NCBI GenBank assembly: GCA_030715195.1
Contig: JAUYVI010000011.1
Location: 1 to 64,000, forward strand
Reading direction: 5' to 3'
Source of the DNA: Dongia sedimenti
GTDB lineage: Bacteria; Pseudomonadota; Alphaproteobacteria; Dongiales; Dongiaceae
Length of the DNA: 64,000 bases
The position numbers and the translations under genes are program-made. The notes under the pieces are model-generated. The model worked only from the letters and a program-made list of their open reading frames with translations. It ran no database searches and was not told the DNA's origin. Shown one piece after another: positions 24,600-33,187 of the stretch (positions are counted from its first letter, which is position 1; every line of letters starts with the position of its first letter).

Positions 24600-25499
24600 A
24601 TGACGCCGTTGCCCGCCGAAACCGTGCCACCATCCCGCTCCCTTGCCGCGCCCGCCGCGCCGATCTCCTTTGCCTGGCTGGGCGTCGCGCCGTTCTTCGT
24701 CTTCGCCGTCCTGTTCCTCGTCCTGCCGACGCTGCATCTCGTGGTCGGCGCCTTCCAGGATGCCGACGGCAACTTCACCCTGCGCAACCTCGCCAATCTG
24801 TTCCAGCCGCAGATCGTCGCCTCGTTCTGGGTCACCATCAAGATCAGCATGATCTCGGCGGTCGGCGGTGCTGTAATCGGCTTCCTGCTGGCCTATGCCG
24901 GCGTCATGGGCGGGCTGCCGCGCTGGGTGCGCCCGGTGCTGATGACCTTCAGCGGCGTGGCGCCGAACTTCGCCGGCATCCCGCTCGCCTTCGCCTTCCT
25001 GGCGACGCTCGGCCGCACCGGCCTGGTGACGGCGTTGCTGTTCAGCGTGTTCGGCTTCAAGCTCTACGACACCGGCTTCAGCATCACCACCTTCTGGGGC
25101 CTGATCCTGGCCTATCTCTATTTCCAGATCCCGCTGATGGTGCTGATCCTGGTCCCGGCGCTCGACGGGCTGAAGAAGGAATGGCGCGAGGCCTCCGACA
25201 TCCTCGGCGGGAACGGCTGGCACTTCTGGCGCCATGTCGCGATCCCGATCCTCTGGCCGAGCCTGGTCGGCACGACGCTGCTGCTGTTCGCCAATGCCTT
25301 TGGCGCGGTCGCCACCGCCTACGGCCTCACCGGGAGCGGCATCAACCTCGTCACCATCATGCTGTTCGCCCAGATCCGCGGCGACGTGCTGCATGACCAG
25401 AATCTCGGCTATGCGATCTCGCTCGGCATGGTCGTCATCACCGTGCTGTCGAACCTCGCCTATATCGTGCTGCGTGCCCGGACCCGGCGGTTCCAATGA
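24600..25499 (+). CDS. ABC transporter permease
   Basis: 299 aa inner-membrane protein with six hydrophobic segments, PotB/ThiP-like half. The ATPase-contact loop is EWREASDILGGNGWHFWRHVAIPILWPS (about residues 197-224). GGAGAGA precedes the ATG. It overlaps the next permease gene by 4 bp. Pairs with the 25496-26290 protein to form the channel. Confidence 0.86.
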   Translation: MTPLPAETVPPSRSLAAPAAPISFAWLGVAPFFVFAVLFLVLPTLHLVVGAFQDADGNFTLRNLANLFQPQIVASFWVTIKISMISAVGGAVIGFLLAYAGVMGGLPRWVRPVLMTFSGVAPNFAGIPLAFAFLATLGRTGLVTALLFSVFGFKLYDTGFSITTFWGLILAYLYFQIPLMVLILVPALDGLKKEWREASDILGGNGWHFWRHVAIPILWPSLVGTTLLLFANAFGAVATAYGLTGSGINLVTIMLFAQIRGDVLHDQNLGYAISLGMVVITVLSNLAYIVLRARTRRFQ

Positions 25500-26290
25500 G
25501 GCGCGCGCGCTGGGTGTCCTGGCTGATCATGGCGATCTGCACGGTCTATTTCGCGACGCCGCTGCTCTGCACCTTCGAGTTCTCGCTGCGGCTGAAGCGC
25601 GGCGAATACAGCTTCGCCGCCTATGAGAACGTGTTCAAGGATTCGCGCTTCCAGGAAACCTTTCTCTATTCGACCGTCCTCTCCGCCGCGACCATCGTGT
25701 TCGGCACCTTGCTGGTGGTGCCGACCGCCTATTGGGTGCAGCTGCGGCTGCCGCGCCTGCGGCCGGTGGTGGAGTTCCTCACCCTGATGCCCCTGGTGAT
25801 CCCGGCGATCATCCTGGTCTTCGGCTATGTGCGGATCTACAACAGCTCCTCGATCCTGCCGATGACCTCGGCCTCCTGGTCGACCGACATGCTGCTCGGA
25901 TGCAGCTACATCACCCTGGCGCTGCCGTATATGTACCGCGCGATCGACACCGGATTGCAGTCGATCGACGTCAAGACCTTGACCGAGGCGGCCGAGAGTC
26001 TCGGGGCTAAATGGCCCTCGATCCTGTTCGGCGTGATCCTGCCCAACCTGCGCGTCGCGATCGTCAGCAGCGCCTTCCTGACCTTCGCGACGGTGATCGG
26101 CGAGTTCACCATGGCGAGCCTCCTCGATCGGCCGGCCTTCGGCCCCTATCTGCAGCTGATCGGCGCCAGCCGCGCCTATGAGCCGTCGGCGCTGGCGGTG
26201 ATCACCTTCCTGATCACCTGGGGCTGCATGGGCGTCATCCAGCTGCTGGGCCGCGGGCGCCGCGGCAGTGTTTCGGCCAGCGCATATTAG
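25496..26290 (+). CDS. ABC transporter permease
   Basis: 264 aa, six predicted helices, PotC-like. The EAA loop is LTEAAESLGAKWPSILFGVILPNLRVA (about 162-188). The start ATG overlaps the upstream stop (ATGA), so the two permeases are translationally coupled. Confidence 0.86.
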   Translation: MRRARWVSWLIMAICTVYFATPLLCTFEFSLRLKRGEYSFAAYENVFKDSRFQETFLYSTVLSAATIVFGTLLVVPTAYWVQLRLPRLRPVVEFLTLMPLVIPAIILVFGYVRIYNSSSILPMTSASWSTDMLLGCSYITLALPYMYRAIDTGLQSIDVKTLTEAAESLGAKWPSILFGVILPNLRVAIVSSAFLTFATVIGEFTMASLLDRPAFGPYLQLIGASRAYEPSALAVITFLITWGCMGVIQLLGRGRRGSVSASAY

Positions 26291-26301
26291 AGGGGGATCG
26301 G

Positions 26302-27375
26302 TTGGCGTTTCTCGAGATCGAAAACCTGCGCAAGACCTTCGGCGCCAATACGGTGGTCCAGGGCTTCGACCTCGCGGTGGAGAAGGGCGAGTTCATCTCC
26401 TTCCTGGGACCGAGCGGCTGCGGCAAGACCACCACGCTGCGCATGGTAGCCGGGTTCGAGCAGCCGGATTCCGGCCGGATCGCCATCGGCAACAAGGACG
26501 TGACCGGCTTGCGCGCCAACCAGCGCCAGATCGGCATGGTGTTCCAGTCCTACGCGCTGTTCCCGAACATGACCGTCGCGGAGAACGTGGCCTATGGCCT
26601 GAAGATCGCGCGACGGCCGGCGGCGGAGATCCGCGCCCGGGTCGAGGAGATGCTGGCCTTGATCAAGCTGCCTTCCATGGCGCAGCGTTACCCGCATCAG
26701 CTGTCCGGCGGCCAGCAGCAGCGCGTCGCCCTGGCCCGTGCGCTCTCGATCAACCCGCAGGTGCTGCTGCTGGACGAGCCGCTGTCGGCGCTCGACGCCA
26801 AGATCCGCATTTCGCTGCGCGAGGAGATCCGCGCGGTGCAGCGCAAGCTCGGTATCACCACGATCTACGTCACCCACGACCAGGAAGAGGCGCTCTCGAT
26901 CTCCGACCGGATCGTGGTGATGAACGAAGGCCGGATCGACCAGGTCGGCACGCCGTTCGAGATCTACAACCGACCGAAAACCCGCTTCGTCGCCTCCTTC
27001 GTTGGCACGCTCAACATCGTGCAGGGGGAGGTGCTGGACGCGGCCCTGGGGCGCATCCAAATCGACGGGCAGGAGGTCAAGGTTTCACGCGGTCTTAACG
27101 GCCTTGCTTCCGGCGCCACCCAGGCCTTCGCGCTGCGCCCGGAAGCGGTGACGCTGGGCGAGGGCGGCGACGGGCGCAACCGGCTGCGCGGGACGATCGA
27201 TCAGGTGAGCTTCCTGGGCTCGGTCGTGCGCATCCGTGTCAGGCTGAAGGACAACGCGATCCTGCTCGACACGTTCAACAATCCCAACCTGACGCCGCCG
27301 GAATTCGGCAGCGCGGTCGCGGTGAACTTCGGCACCGAGGATCTGCTGGTGCTCGAAGGCGGAGAGCGGGGCTAG
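26302..27375 (+). CDS. ABC transporter ATP-binding protein (PotA/UgpC/FbpC type)
   Basis: 357 aa. All catalytic motifs are canonical: Walker A GPSGCGKT, Q-loop VFQSYALFPNM, signature LSGGQQQRVALARAL, Walker B LLLDEPLSALDAK and H-loop VTHDQEEAL. A C-terminal TOBE-type domain follows (about 240-357). The start is TTG with an AGGGGG RBS 5 bp upstream. It powers the two preceding permeases. The intact motifs contrast with the pair of altered ATPases in the operon at 4764-6969. Confidence 0.88.
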   Translation: MAFLEIENLRKTFGANTVVQGFDLAVEKGEFISFLGPSGCGKTTTLRMVAGFEQPDSGRIAIGNKDVTGLRANQRQIGMVFQSYALFPNMTVAENVAYGLKIARRPAAEIRARVEEMLALIKLPSMAQRYPHQLSGGQQQRVALARALSINPQVLLLDEPLSALDAKIRISLREEIRAVQRKLGITTIYVTHDQEEALSISDRIVVMNEGRIDQVGTPFEIYNRPKTRFVASFVGTLNIVQGEVLDAALGRIQIDGQEVKVSRGLNGLASGATQAFALRPEAVTLGEGGDGRNRLRGTIDQVSFLGSVVRIRVRLKDNAILLDTFNNPNLTPPEFGSAVAVNFGTEDLLVLEGGERG

Positions 27376-27398
27376 ACAACGCGTGGTCTCTGGCCGCG

Positions 27399-27845
27399 TT
27401 ACAGGCGCTCGTCGTCGACGTCTTCGCAGGAGTAGCCGAGGTCGTTGAAACCGCTCTCGAGATAATCCCCCAGCAAGGGGGTGCCCAGCAGGTACTCCGC
27501 GGTGCCCTTGCTGCCCCGCTGTCGGGCCTGTTCCTTGGCATCTTCCCAATCATCGCGATCGAAGTCGCCGCGGCCGATCCAGGTCATGGCCACCAGGTCG
27601 GACAGTTCGTCCTCGTTCAGGGCCTCGAGCGTGCCCATGAGCTCGGCATAGGTCGGATCATCGCGGCGATCCTCCAGCACGTCGATATCCTCGTCCTCAT
27701 CGGTGCCGCTGACGGGATCGTCATCCTGCGGATCGACCTTCACGTCGAACTCCCGCGCCTTCACGATCAGGAAGCAGACCGTCTCCGGGTCCACCGCCAG
27801 CTCGATGGGATCTTCGCTTTCGTCCGATCGGTTCTTCGCAGACAT
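27399..27845 (-). CDS. DUF3775 domain-containing protein
   Basis: 148 aa, acidic, cytoplasmic. The DUF3775 pattern is clear: LAVDPETVCFLIVKAREFDVK, a DDPTYAEL segment, LNEDELSDLVAMTWIGRGD and YLLGTPLLGDYLESGFNDLG. No biochemical function is established for the family. It is a single gene, convergent with the ABC ATPase gene. Confidence 0.82.
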   Translation of the reverse strand: MSAKNRSDESEDPIELAVDPETVCFLIVKAREFDVKVDPQDDDPVSGTDEDEDIDVLEDRRDDPTYAELMGTLEALNEDELSDLVAMTWIGRGDFDRDDWEDAKEQARQRGSKGTAEYLLGTPLLGDYLESGFNDLGYSCEDVDDERL

Positions 27846-27970
27846 GTCGCCCTCCCGCCTGGTGTTGCACGCTCAATGATCCCGAGCCGTCCGGGTTCCA
27901 AGACGCGGGCTCGCCCAATTGTCACATTTCGGCGCTAGTTTTTCCAGCTGACCGAAGAGGAGCCGTGAAA

Positions 27971-28645
27971 ATGCAGATGCACGTCGCGATGCCTAATCTG
28001 AAGCCTGAAGGCAACAGCATGCCGGATGCGCCGATTCTCGATCTGCCGCTGATCGAGGGAACCGCCGAAAACCTGGCCGGTTACGGCGAGATCGTCGCCG
28101 ATCCCGAGCGGCAGAAGATCGAGATCGTGCGCTGGCCGGCCCAGGGCTGGCGCCCCGTCGATCCCAACAGCGGCGACGAGGGTGGCACGACCGAGGGCAT
28201 CTTCGCCTGCCAATGGGTCGGCGACGTGCTCAAGGCCCAAAATCATGCGGTGGGCGGCGACTATGTGCTCGGCTGGAGCTGCCTGCCGAGCGAAGCCTCG
28301 GAAGCGCGTTCAACCCTCGGCCGGCATCGCGCCCTGATGTGGCGCGCGAACTATCATCCCGACGGCGGGCAGATGTTCTATCCGCTGGAGAAAGCGCCGT
28401 TCGTCGTGCCGCTGGCTCTGCCGGGCGACGACGTGACGCCGCAGGACTTCAAGGCCTTCTGGTTCGACGGATCGAAGGGGCTCTACATGCACCCGAACGT
28501 CTGGCATGACGGCGTTTTTCCGGCGACCGACACCGGCCGTTATTTCGGCCGACAGGGCCGGGTGCATGCCCGGGTCAGTGCGAACTTTCCGAGCGAGTTC
28601 GGCTGCTATCTCGGTGCGCCGCTGGTCCGGGGAAGCGCGATCTAA
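27971..28645 (+). CDS. Ureidoglycolate lyase (AllA)-like protein
   Basis: About 224 aa, soluble. It resembles the ureidoglycolate lyase/cupin-like fold by the late segment GLYMHPNVWHDGVFP (a His-containing metal site in AllA) and the early EIVRWPAQGWRPVD. True AllA releases urea and glyoxylate from ureidoglycolate, but the similarity is partial and no other ureide genes are adjacent, so the reaction is uncertain. ATG 27971 sits 8 bp from AGAGGAG and is preferred over the GTG at 27965. Its stop overlaps the stop of the convergent gene by 3 bp. Confidence 0.6.
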   Translation: MQMHVAMPNLKPEGNSMPDAPILDLPLIEGTAENLAGYGEIVADPERQKIEIVRWPAQGWRPVDPNSGDEGGTTEGIFACQWVGDVLKAQNHAVGGDYVLGWSCLPSEASEARSTLGRHRALMWRANYHPDGGQMFYPLEKAPFVVPLALPGDDVTPQDFKAFWFDGSKGLYMHPNVWHDGVFPATDTGRYFGRQGRVHARVSANFPSEFGCYLGAPLVRGSAI

Positions 28646-29310
28646 GCCGCCGCCCCGCGCTTGCGCCGCGCGACGAAACCGAGGCCGCCCAAAGCTGTCA
28701 TCATCAGCAACAGGGCGCCGGGGATTGGCGTCGTCGCCAGGTTGGCGCCGGTAAATCCGATGTAAGGCGGATACCTGCCGTCCGTCAAATTGATGAACGA
28801 AACGGGATTGCTCGACGGATCGAACATCGAAGTGATCACCGCATTGACGATCACCTGATCGAAGCTGAAGGTCCCGGTTGCAGGACTGAAGCCGCCCCCA
28901 AAGCCAAATCCACCAGCAACGCCGACCACGGTGCCCCAGTCGCCGCTGCTTGGCGCGACGAGGGGGATACCCCCGCTGAAATAAGAATACGTCGGATCAA
29001 AAAAGATCTTCGAATAATCGGCCATCCCCTGCAGGCCAATGTCGAACTCCGTGAACGTGACCGGGTTGTTGAGCATTACCGAGACCTGGACGGTATCGCC
29101 GACGCTCAGCGTGTAGCCCGGATGCGGGCCCGATCCGGTGACACTATCCGTGAGGTCGATATAGGTCCAACCGGGCCAAGCGGGGTCAGTGTACGCGGTG
29201 TTAGTGTCACCGGTCAGATCATAGGTGAATGTGGTGGCCGAAGCCGGAGCAGACAGCGCAACAAGAGCGGCGAAGCCGCAGGCTGCCGCGAAACGCTTAC
29301 CCAAATTCAT
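28642..29310 (-). CDS. VPLPA/PEP-CTERM-type sorting-signal protein
   Basis: 222 aa exported protein. Sec signal peptide (KRFAAACGFAALVALSAPASA) and a C-terminal sorting tail: TPIPGALLLMMTALGGL followed by FVARRKRG. This is the VPLPA variant of the PEP-CTERM signal (short Pro motif, hydrophobic helix, Arg/Lys cluster), recognised by an exosortase and linked to exopolysaccharide or cell-surface anchoring. The middle is a beta-rich, Gly/Thr/Ser-rich domain with no recognised enzyme motif. ATG 29310 is chosen because the alternative GTG at 29322 adds residues with no RBS. No exosortase gene is in the window. Confidence 0.75.
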   Translation of the reverse strand: MNLGKRFAAACGFAALVALSAPASATTFTYDLTGDTNTAYTDPAWPGWTYIDLTDSVTGSGPHPGYTLSVGDTVQVSVMLNNPVTFTEFDIGLQGMADYSKIFFDPTYSYFSGGIPLVAPSSGDWGTVVGVAGGFGFGGGFSPATGTFSFDQVIVNAVITSMFDPSSNPVSFINLTDGRYPPYIGFTGANLATTPIPGALLLMMTALGGLGFVARRKRGAAA

Positions 29311-29427
29311 GATATTCCCCACGCGATCGTGTTCAGAGTTCGAAACTATCGGGGGTTGAGTGCCGGGGTCAAGACTGCGCGGGCCACCGCGGCGTCGGTT
29401 TCATGATTAATGGAATGCGATGCCGTG

Positions 29428-30375
29428 TTACCGATCGAAGTCGACGGCGACCGTATTCCCACCACTGATCACGATTCCGACTCGCTCTCCGGATTTCGGT
29501 TCATAGCGGCCGGAGAGAAGCGCCGCGGTTGCGGCGCTGCCGCCGGGTTCGCCGACGATGCGGAGCACCTCCCAGAGTGTCTTTTGCGCCGCGCGGATCG
29601 CCTCGTCCTCGACCAGCACGACCGAGGTCACGTGATCGCGGCAGATCGGGAAGACCTGGGCGCCGATCTGCTTCGGCGCCAGCGAGTCCGCGGCGATGCC
29701 GCCGGCTTCCGCGTCGACCGGCTTTCCGGCTGCGAGCGCCCTGGTCAGGGTCGGGGCCAATTCGGGCTCGACGCCGACCACCTTCACCTTGCCGCGATAC
29801 CAGGCGGCGATGCCGGCGATGAGTCCGCCGCCGCCCACACCGACCAGCAAGGTGTCGATGTCAGGTACCTGCTCCTCCATCTCCTTCGCCAAGGTGCCTT
29901 GGCCGAGCATGGTCTCGCGCTGGTCGAATGCATGGACGGTGAGCGCGCCGTTTTCCGCGGCCCAAGTCTCGGAGGCGGCATAGGCATCGGAATAGCGGGC
30001 GCCGCCGACCACCAGGTCCGCGCCATAGCTGCGGATGCGGGCGATCTTCGCCGGCGAGGAAATCTCCGGCACATAGATCCGCGCGGGCAGGCCGAGTCGT
30101 CTCGCGGCGAACGCGACGGCAGCGCCGTGATTGCCGCCGGACGCGGCCACGACTCCCGCCGCCGGGATCTTGCGGGTCAGCAGGTTGGCGAAGGCACCGC
30201 GGCTCTTGAAGGAGCCGGCATGCTGCTGGAGCTCGAGCTTGAAGGTCAGCGGTTGGGCGGGCAGGCCGAAATCAGCGGCATCCACCGCGATCACCGGCGT
30301 GCGGCGGATATGGGGACGGATGACCTCCGCAACGGTGGCAATCGCGTCACGGGTGACGGCTTGATCCTGGCTCAA
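29428..30375 (-). CDS. PLP-dependent serine/threonine dehydratase-like enzyme
   Basis: 315 aa, fold type II PLP enzyme of the threonine dehydratase/serine racemase group. The PLP lysine is in QQHAGSFKSRGAFANLL (about residue 57). Cofactor phosphate loop GVGGGGLIAG and ring-contact ASGGNHGAA are present. There is no C-terminal ACT domain, so it is the catabolic, non-isoleucine-regulated type. TTG start with GGGAGAG upstream. Monocistronic by position, separated from the next minus-strand gene by a palindromic repeat. It would convert L-threonine or L-serine to a 2-keto acid and ammonia. Confidence 0.82.
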   Translation of the reverse strand: MSQDQAVTRDAIATVAEVIRPHIRRTPVIAVDAADFGLPAQPLTFKLELQQHAGSFKSRGAFANLLTRKIPAAGVVAASGGNHGAAVAFAARRLGLPARIYVPEISSPAKIARIRSYGADLVVGGARYSDAYAASETWAAENGALTVHAFDQRETMLGQGTLAKEMEEQVPDIDTLLVGVGGGGLIAGIAAWYRGKVKVVGVEPELAPTLTRALAAGKPVDAEAGGIAADSLAPKQIGAQVFPICRDHVTSVVLVEDEAIRAAQKTLWEVLRIVGEPGGSAATAALLSGRYEPKSGERVGIVISGGNTVAVDFDR

Positions 30376-30406
30376 GCGGGTTCTCTCCCTGGGGCTTACC
30401 GAAGCG

Positions 30407-30479
30407 CGTCATGCCCGGGCGTGACCCGGGTATCTGGCTCATGCGGCGCAAGATTGCCGAATCAAGCCCGGCATTGACG
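30407..30479. repeat. Imperfect long palindrome (dispersed intergenic repeat)
   Basis: CGTCATGCCCGGGCGTGACC at 30407 pairs imperfectly with the complement of the block ending GCCCGGCATTGACG at 30479. The first arm itself contains CCCGGGCGTGACCCGGG. This CCGGGC-TTGAC-type palindrome is a common dispersed repeat in alphaproteobacterial intergenic DNA. It may also act as a transcription end for the HerA-like gene on the minus strand's left side. Confidence 0.65.
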
Positions 30480-30492
30480 TTTTATATATGCA

Positions 30493-32100
30493 CTAGCGCT
30501 GGTTGCGCCAGCGGCTGACCACGCTCTGCAGGAAGGAGTCGGAGCTGACCTCCGAGGTCCAGGCGGTGGAGAAGGGCGCCGTCTTGCTGCGCGGCCGTCC
30601 GTCGGCGGGCAGCTCGTCGAAGCAGATCCGGGTCGGGATCGGCACGCCCTCGCCGACGGCGATGGCCTCCGCATTCCGGAGCGACGGCAGCTCGTCCAGC
30701 AGGCCGATGCCGGATTCCGGCATGGCGGCGCGCAGGAACTCCTGGTCCTTCTGGTTGCTCATGCGCAAGGCAAAGATCGTGTTGCACTGGGAGAGCACCG
30801 TGGAGGCGAGCTCCGACGGACGTTGGCTGACCAGGCAGAGCGAGACGCCGTATTTGCGGCCTTCCTTGGCGATGCGCGAGAGCGCCCGCTTGGTCGGCTC
30901 GAAGATGGTCTTGTCCTCGGCGGGTGCGTAGCGATGGGCCTCTTCGCAGACCAGCAGGATCGGCACCGTCTGGTCGCTCCACAGTGCGAAGTCGAAGGTC
31001 ATGCGGCAGATCAGCGAAACCACGACGTTCAGCACTTCGGAGGGAATGCCGGAGGTGTCGATGACGGTGACCGGCTTGTCCTTGACCGGAATTCGGAACA
31101 GGCGCGACAGGATCGCCGCCATGTTGTCGCGCACGGTGACGCCCGGGAACATGAAGGAGAACCGGCGGTCTGATTGCAGGCTCAGGAACTGCTCGCGGAT
31201 CCGGAGGTAGGGCGCGGAATCGACCGGGCGGTCGAGCTTGCCCATGGCCTCGTCGAGCAGCTGGGTCACTTCCGACAGGCGATAGGGCACCGGCGTATCG
31301 ACCGTCACGGTCGAGGTCGTGTCGCGCACCGCGAGCAGGTTGCGCTTCGCCTGCACGATGACCTGGTGGAGAATGACGGAATCGATCTCCGGCGTCTGGC
31401 TGGCATCGCCGATGATCAGCTGCTTCATTTCCTCGAAGTTCAGCAGCCAGTAGGGCAGCTGCAGGTCGGCCGGGGTGATCTGCTCGGCGGTGTCGCCGAA
31501 CGCCGTGGCGAACTCGTTGTGCTGGTCGAGGATGACGATATGCGCCTTGCTGTGCGCCGCCAGGATGTTCCTCAGAATGACGGCGACCGCGCAGGACTTG
31601 CCGGTGCCGGTGGTGCCGAGCACCGCGAAGTGCTTGCCCAGCAGCTCATCGACCATGACGCAGGCCGGGATCGACTTGTCCTGGTTGACCACGCCGATCC
31701 GCACGCCATTGTCGCCGGCGCGCATGAAGACCCGCCGCAGGTCTTCACGCGAGGTGTGATAGACCTCGTCGCCGAGGCCGGGAAACACCGAGACGCCGCG
31801 GCGGAAGATTCCGTCCGCCTCGATCTCGCCGATCAGCTCCAGTTCCATGATGCGGAGCTCGGTCTTGCCTTCGACCTGCTCGGGGATGGGAATGCTCAGG
31901 CCGGTCACCAGGCCGAACGCGATCGTGGTCGACGTACGTACGTTAACCACTTCGCCGATATCGGGCCTACGGGCGGTCGGGCTTTCCTCGCCGCCGACAT
32001 GCGGGTCCATCAACGTGATCAGCTGGCTGCCGGAAACCGACACCACGCGCCCGATGCGCGACGTCTGCAACTCGGTGGCGGGAGGGGCGGCTTCGTTCAT
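30493..32100 (-). CDS. HerA/DUF87-family P-loop ATPase
   Basis: 535 aa. N-terminal beta-barrel (HAS-type) domain about 12-150, then the ATPase: Walker A LGTTGTGKS (162-169), Walker B ILLVCEEAHRYAP (about 385), sensor-type CLVSQRPSELASTVLSQCNT. HerA proteins form hexamers that move along or pump DNA. Bacterial versions serve in repair or phage defence when paired with a nuclease, but no NurA, Sir2 or other nuclease gene is adjacent. Its start overlaps the stop of a histidine kinase gene by 4 bp (ATGA), so the two are coupled. That pairing is unusual. DNA as substrate is a family inference. Confidence 0.82.
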   Translation of the reverse strand: MNEAAPPATELQTSRIGRVVSVSGSQLITLMDPHVGGEESPTARRPDIGEVVNVRTSTTIAFGLVTGLSIPIPEQVEGKTELRIMELELIGEIEADGIFRRGVSVFPGLGDEVYHTSREDLRRVFMRAGDNGVRIGVVNQDKSIPACVMVDELLGKHFAVLGTTGTGKSCAVAVILRNILAAHSKAHIVILDQHNEFATAFGDTAEQITPADLQLPYWLLNFEEMKQLIIGDASQTPEIDSVILHQVIVQAKRNLLAVRDTTSTVTVDTPVPYRLSEVTQLLDEAMGKLDRPVDSAPYLRIREQFLSLQSDRRFSFMFPGVTVRDNMAAILSRLFRIPVKDKPVTVIDTSGIPSEVLNVVVSLICRMTFDFALWSDQTVPILLVCEEAHRYAPAEDKTIFEPTKRALSRIAKEGRKYGVSLCLVSQRPSELASTVLSQCNTIFALRMSNQKDQEFLRAAMPESGIGLLDELPSLRNAEAIAVGEGVPIPTRICFDELPADGRPRSKTAPFSTAWTSEVSSDSFLQSVVSRWRNQR

Positions 32101-33047
32101 CGTGTAAAGCTTTCCGGAGATGATGCCCGAGCGGCGGCGCCGGACGGCAGGTGCGCGTGCTCGGGTGAAATGGAACGGGTGCGGTCGGGCGGGAAACGCA
32201 CGGTGACCGTGGTCCCGCGGCCGGGCTCGCTTTCGATCTTCAAGGTACCGCCATGCATCTCGACGAAGCCCTTGCTCAAGGGCAGGCCGAGGCCGGTGCC
32301 TTCATATTTGCGGCTGAGGTCGCTCGAAACCTGGGCAAACGGCACCAGCGCCTTCCAGATGTCTTCCTCGGCGATGCCGATGCCGGTATCCGAGACCGAG
32401 ACGTTGAGCCAGCCATCCGATGCGACGGCGGCGGAGAGCGTCACCTTGCCGCCGCGCGGCGTGAACTTCACGGCGTTGGACAGCAGGTTGATCAGGATCT
32501 GCTTGAAGTACTGCTGATCGGCATAGAGCTGCGGCAGTGTCTTCGGCATTTCGACGCTGAGCGTCTGCCCGGCGCCGTCCGCTTGCGGTCGGACGAAGGA
32601 AACCGGAATCTCCACGGCTTCGGCCGGGCTGAACCATTCTTCATGAAGCTCGGCGCGGCCCGCTTCGATCTTGGCCAGGTCCAGGATCCGGTTGACCTCG
32701 TGCAGGAGATGATTGCCCGCGGTGTGGATGTCCTTGGCATAGGCGGTGACGCGGTCTGGATCGGTCGCCTGCGCGCGATTGGTCATCAGTTGGGAGAAGC
32801 CGATGATCGCATTCAACGGCGTGCGGAGCTCGTGGCTCATGTTGGCCAGGAACTCGGTCTTCGCCCGGTTGGCCGCCTCGGCCCCCAGCATGGCGGCATG
32901 CATGATCTCGGCGTTGCGCTCGGCTTCCTGGCGGGCGGCGACCAGGCCCATCTCGGCATGATGCCGGCGGACCAGGATGCCGAGCTGGCTGGAATACTCG
33001 GCAAGCAGGGAGCGGCGGCCGGAAGACGGGCGAAAATACGGTCGCAT
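32097..33047 (-). CDS. Soluble sensor histidine kinase
   Basis: 316 aa. No membrane segment and no recognisable sensor domain. Residues about 12-65 form an amphipathic, coiled-coil-like helix leading directly into the phosphoacceptor domain (FLANMSHELRTPLNAIIGFS, His72). The catalytic domain has all boxes: N-box LINLLSNAVKFT, G1 VSDTGIGI, G2 GTGLGLPLSKGF. ATG 33047 has a strong GGAGGGAG RBS; the longer frame to 33104 is not needed. No response regulator is adjacent; the only partner gene is the HerA-like ATPase downstream. It probably receives input from another protein through the coiled coil. Confidence 0.83.
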   Translation of the reverse strand: MRPYFRPSSGRRSLLAEYSSQLGILVRRHHAEMGLVAARQEAERNAEIMHAAMLGAEAANRAKTEFLANMSHELRTPLNAIIGFSQLMTNRAQATDPDRVTAYAKDIHTAGNHLLHEVNRILDLAKIEAGRAELHEEWFSPAEAVEIPVSFVRPQADGAGQTLSVEMPKTLPQLYADQQYFKQILINLLSNAVKFTPRGGKVTLSAAVASDGWLNVSVSDTGIGIAEEDIWKALVPFAQVSSDLSRKYEGTGLGLPLSKGFVEMHGGTLKIESEPGRGTTVTVRFPPDRTRSISPEHAHLPSGAAARASSPESFTR

Positions 33048-33187
33048 CTGCTCTCCCTCCGCTCTCTCGATCGGATGCGACGGCACCCGACTCCCCAGTC
33101 CCAAAACGACCCGAAAAAGCTCCTAGGTGATATCGTCCGGGATTGGTTAATACCCGGTTACCGAGCGCTCGGATACCTTACCGCAAT

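Noticed and set aside
23961-25496. 511-codon minus-strand frame opposite the binding protein and permease
   Set aside because: No domain, highly charged and repetitive; the plus-strand genes explain the region.
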